This document shows, in pieces, positions 60,081 through 64,000 of a stretch of DNA of 64,000 bases. Position 1 is the first letter of the stretch; each line of letters starts with the position of its first letter. The notes beneath the pieces were generated by a model. That model did no database searches. It was given only the letters and a program-made list of their open reading frames with translations, and was not told where the DNA came from. The stretch spans positions 918,001 through 982,000 of the forward strand of contig JBBDHG010000104.1 in assembly GCA_037951165.1 (NCBI GenBank), written 5' to 3'. The DNA comes from Lophius americanus (Eukaryota; Chordata; Actinopteri; Lophiiformes; Lophiidae). A program made the translations under genes and the position numbers.

Positions 60081-61362
60081 CGAGAGAGGGACGGCGGCGG
60101 GGAGGAGGGGGCCGAGCGAAGCGAGGGGAATAAAATATCAAATTTTAGGAAAGTAGGGGGAAAGAAAAGGAAGGGAGAGGTAAAGGAGATGAAGAAAAGC
60201 GACAGCAATCCCTCCACGAAATGTTCAATATCCCCTCTCAGCGATCCGCTCATGTCTGTTACGGCAGCAGTCACTCCGCTTCAGATGGAAAGTGCACAAC
60301 CCAATCTGAGAGGCCCACGTAGATTAGCTCTAATGCTAATGCTAATGGGCGGCCATTAGGCTGCTGTACTTAATGCTGTTGTGGAAAACCCTTAACGGTG
60401 CCGTTGAGGGAATACGCCTCAGGATGCTTCGGCTTTTCCAGGAGTTCCCAGAACAACCTTTAAGGTCACCTTTAAAAGTTATATTTTATGATCAAAATAC
60501 ATTTGATCGTGTGTCTATGCAGCGTCGTTGTGAGGGTGAAAATACACACTGGATTCTTTTAAATAATAAACACTATCACAGTGTGGTGACGTGGGGAATT
60601 GTTGCTATGGTAAGAAGATGAGTTTGTCCCATTATGAAAGAAAACCAAAAATAAAGAGGTGTTTAGCTGAAGAAGTCCAAAGTCGTGTGCCGTGTTCACA
60701 GTGATACTCAAAACACTTATATGGATATTGAAAAATCACAAGCGTGTCCTTCCATTGGAAGGTGTTCAAGCCTTAAGGAGGTTTCAGAAACAAAGGCAGA
60801 ATTGCATCATTCTGACCAGACCATTACTGTGAATACCTCCTAACAGCCGGAACTGAAACCAGACTTGGGAGCCTGAGGTCATATTGATATGGACAATAAC
60901 ACAAATCCCTTTTACACACAAAACAAAAATCGATTGTTTTTGTATTCAGCAACACATCACCTCTACGACCTGGCGATGGTTTATTCTCTCTGACATACAG
61001 TGTGTGAATAAGTTACATAAGCATCTATAAGCTTGGGGAGATCTTAGAATTCAGAAGGTTAGATAATTTAAGAAAAATAAAATAATTTAGCACTTTATGT
61101 CGTTCTTATTCTCCCAACCCATCGTGTTAATTGGATGGTTGAGAGGCGGCTGACGAATCAATCAAACTCAGCAGTTGTCATGGCCCATCAATAGCTCCTT
61201 TAGTGTGTGGAACACCCGTCGCTTTAAGTTGTTCTCATTTAGTATTCCAGATTTATTTTTTCTTCACATCTTTTTGTTTTTGCGTTGGGATTGTTTTTTT
61301 GTTTTGTTATTAAATATCGATATTATTTTTTTTAAAGTATCTTAGTAGTATTTGTACATTCA

Positions 61363-61397
61363 TTTATTCTATCACATGACCTTTGTGATAGAATAAA
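61363..61397. repeat. perfect 14-bp inverted repeat
   Basis: TTTATTCTATCACA and TGTGATAGAATAAA with a 7-nt loop. Confidence 0.9.
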
Positions 61398-61464
61398 GGA
61401 ATGTATATGCTATCTCAAAAAGGATATAAATATCAAATAATGTTATTTTTGGATTTTTTATATC

Positions 61465-62195
61465 CCTGAAAAGACGAGGATAATATGGAATCGTCAACGC
61501 CGTTGATCCTTCGCGTCAATGCGATAACTCAAAAACATTTCCACAGATAGCTTTCATGCCCCTATGGTCTGCCGTGCCAGGAAGAACTGGATTGATTTTG
61601 GGAAAGGTCGCTTGTAAATTCATGACTCTAGAGGGGAGCCCTACCTCCAAAATCCAAAAGTTTTTGACCATAGTTTCTCCAGCGTTGGTCTGATTTCGTC
61701 CAAGCTTGGTTCTTATGAATCGACTGGAGGAGGTCTATTTTATAAATGTTATACTTTACTCACTAGGGGGAGTTTTTTCTTTAATGAGTCAGGGATATTA
61801 TGGAATCGTCATGTTCGTGTTCACCGCCGCTGCAGATTTGTTGTGTTGAATACAACTATATCGTTGATCACTTTCAAACTTTACACCCACATAGACTTTA
61901 GTGCGAGGAAGAACTGGATTGATCTTGGGAAAGGTCGGCTGTAAATTAATGAGAGTAGACGGGCGCTTGACCTCCAAAAGTTTTTTCGGGCCATCGTATC
62001 TCAACCATAATCAGTCCAAATTTGCTGCGTAAGAATCGACTCAAGAAGTTCTATCATTTATATTTCCTGTTTTACTCTAATAGTTCATGTATATGAAAAT
62101 ATAATAACCCCACATTTCATTTCAAGAGCTCAATCAGGGGGATTAATCGCACAAAGCAGGGGGCTGGGAACTTTTCGGGGACATACCCTTGCCGT
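61465..62195 (-). repeat. dispersed repeat family A, copy 7 (dimer)
   Basis: Two successive units in reverse orientation. The second starts near 61795. Each has ATGGAATCGTCA, GGAAGAACTGGATTGAT followed by a TTGGGAAAGGTC module, and a TTTTACTC module. The outer end reads TTAATCGCACAAAGCAGGGG, which matches the CCCCTGCGTTGTAC end of the other copies. Confidence 0.75.
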
Positions 62196-64000
62196 CGGGG
62201 ACGAGAGCATGGGCCTAGTTCTGATTGCTACTTCTGTTGGCCCCTCAGAATGCCAGCTTTTGTATATCTGGCTGCAATGACTGTCACCAGATGGAAGGAG
62301 CGGATGGAGGCGGTGTAGGCAAAACGCTGTGAGTACCCTAATGTGTCATGTGGAACAATGGAGACGGATCAAAATGGCAGCGAGCGAATGAAAGCTGTGC
62401 TGTAGAGGAGCCATTGTAGGCTGTCACTACGGTCATCTACATCTCTATACCAGAGCTGGAGACAGGCTCCCTGAAACTGGGACAAGCAACTGATGGCCCA
62501 CAGGCAGAATACGGTCTCCCACCTAATTTGCAATAATAAGCCCCACCTGAACAAATCCTGACTGCAATTTAGTTCCAGCAGACTTCCAACATGCCTTAAT
62601 GGAATGTCAGCAGGGAGACAGATATACATACTTTAGGTTAGTCTTATCTTCCTCAGAGGGAATCACCTTCCTCCCTAAAGTGTCCCTGCCTCTCAACATC
62701 TTGTTGGAGAATGTCACCATGATTCCACATGTTGATCTGCTTCAAGGCAGACACCATCAATTCATCTATTCCTTTATTTGATGCCAGGTTGGGAAGATAA
62801 TCCCGAAGAGATTAATTCTCCGCTGTATGCCGACATTGTTTCCATCCCGACTCATTCAGAGAAAATCATTAAAACACCAATAGTTTAATTGTGTTTCTCG
62901 CGGAGAGCTTGTCTCACAATGTCTGATTCAACGGGATTCAGGTTTGAAGGTCAACAAAGGTTGAAGTCAGGTGATTTTTGATAAGACGGAGGGCTAAGAC
63001 TTCAAACGGAATGACACACAACATATTAGCGCTCCAGTATCTGTGATGTAGCAGAAGCACCGTTCAGTATTTCTCCTCGACGACCCGATCTCCATCCATT
63101 CCTCTCATCACAAGCCGTAAGAGATCCAAGTCACAGCTCCTCGAGAATGAACTAGAATGATTAATAATCCGACGAAACATTTCTTTATGTAAACGTGGCA
63201 TTTAAATGTCAGAAACAGCAGCTAATCAGTTTGGTATTTCAACCGATCTTCCCCCTCTGCCTTTGACCGTCCACCACTCTGTGTCCATCTCTTCCTCCCG
63301 CTGCTCTTTTGTTTTCTGTCAGCTGGATGCAACTCTCGCTTTGCCTGGAAGCAACGACGAGACGAGAGAAGACTGGCGTTGAGTCGTTTTTTTTTGTGAC
63401 TGTAAATTCTGGACGTATGTTTTTTTTTGTGTGTAGCGATAAAAATATACCGGCAATCTTGCTTTATTTCATTTTCATTTTCAGGTAAAAGCTCTCTGGT
63501 TATATTTGTGAAAACTGTCTTGAATTCAAATCTCTTAGTTTCCGTTTTCCATGTCAGCTGGGATGTTTTTAAACCAACGCTTCTGATGCATCTTTATTTC
63601 TATGGTGCATTACCCACACTATCACCAACCCTGTAGCCGTTGAACATTGGTAAAATAAGGGGGGGGTATATATCTTGCAGCTACTCAGGGCAGAGACCCT
63701 TCAATCACACTCTTCCTACAGAGTCTGAGTGCTTCAGACTTTCCATTGGACCAATTATCACATATCATCTGTTGTAATAAATCATTCATCTTTTCATTAT
63801 TCTCTCCTTTTTCAAATGTCTGGCATACTGAAATCCAAGGTGGAGCTAAGCAGTGACTAATGGAATCGTCTAAGAGGTTTGATTCCACCAGATGAGCCAA
63901 GGCGTGTCCCGGCAGCGACTCCACTCGACGCTCCGCTCCGAACACTCGCTTAGTCTACTTGTGATGGAGGACGGAAGCCAAAAAAAAACAGAAACGACAA

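Larger units (their letters stand above)
54662..64000 (-). other. nkain2: nkain2 intron 1, partial (>9.3 kb)
   Basis: It runs from the exon 2 acceptor to the window edge. It holds the microsatellite cluster (55542-57331), further GA tracts, a LINE-like 3' tail (58431), a candidate conserved element (59830-60080) and family A copy 7 (61465-62195). I searched the minus strand for a start exon encoding MG.CSGRC or similar and saw none. In 54720-55500, 57850-58400, 60400-61360 and 62200-64000 nothing is recognisable. Confidence 0.7.

Noticed and set aside
54662..64000. Possible nkain2 first exon and promoter in intron 1 sequence
   Set aside because: I looked for a minus-strand ATG followed by a GxCSGRCxL-type peptide and a donor and found none. 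The first intron of NKAIN2 is very large in other vertebrates.

Overview
The window is vertebrate, almost certainly ray-finned (teleost) fish, chromosomal DNA. The grounds are the abundance of long (CA)n, (GA)n and (AAAG)n microsatellites, decayed Tc1-like, RTE-like, L1-like and hAT-like fragments of kinds common in teleosts, and one split vertebrate gene. It contains no operons, no CRISPR array and no rRNA or tRNA gene that I can see.

The one protein-coding gene I can support lies on the minus strand and fills nearly the whole window: nkain2 (Na+/K+-transporting ATPase interacting 2). Six exons with canonical AG/GT borders and compatible phases join in order: exon 2 (54661-54524), exon 3 (53646-53566), exon 4 (30836-30636), exon 5 (16257-16197), exon 6 (9357-9276) and the coding start of exon 7 (5663-5654). 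They give 190 codons ending in QPMYMSK-stop. With an 18-residue first exon the protein would have the 208 residues usual for NKAIN2. Exon 1 and the promoter are not seen and presumably lie beyond 64000. Intron sizes are 877 bp (intron 2), 22.7 kb (3), 14.4 kb (4), 6.8 kb (5) and 3.6 kb (6), with more than 9.3 kb of intron 1.

Layout from low to high coordinate, which runs 3' to 5' along the gene. 1-300 is downstream flank. About 308-5653 is a putative long 3' UTR with a candidate distal poly(A) site near 310-330, a Tc1 remnant and an inverted 20-bp minisatellite. 5.7-16.2 kb holds introns 6 and 5, with a Tc1 transposase relic and an interstitial telomeric tract. 16.3-30.6 kb is intron 4, with a UG-repeat just upstream of exon 5, a LINE 3' end, a long-TIR MITE and copies of a dispersed repeat. 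30.8-53.6 kb is intron 3, with LINE fragments, a 19-bp CAGCTG minisatellite, an L1 reverse-transcriptase relic, a 53-unit CA repeat and a 32-bp higher-order minisatellite. 53.6-54.5 kb is intron 2, with a CA repeat starting at intron position +10. 54.7-64 kb is intron 1, opening with a dense microsatellite cluster.

I found no novel multigene system. The points most worth checking are: dinucleotide repeats placed at nkain2 splice sites, the inverted AATAAA-bearing minisatellite in the putative 3' UTR, three minisatellites with internal structure, several perfect palindromes, and two dispersed repeat families visible as multiple copies within the window.
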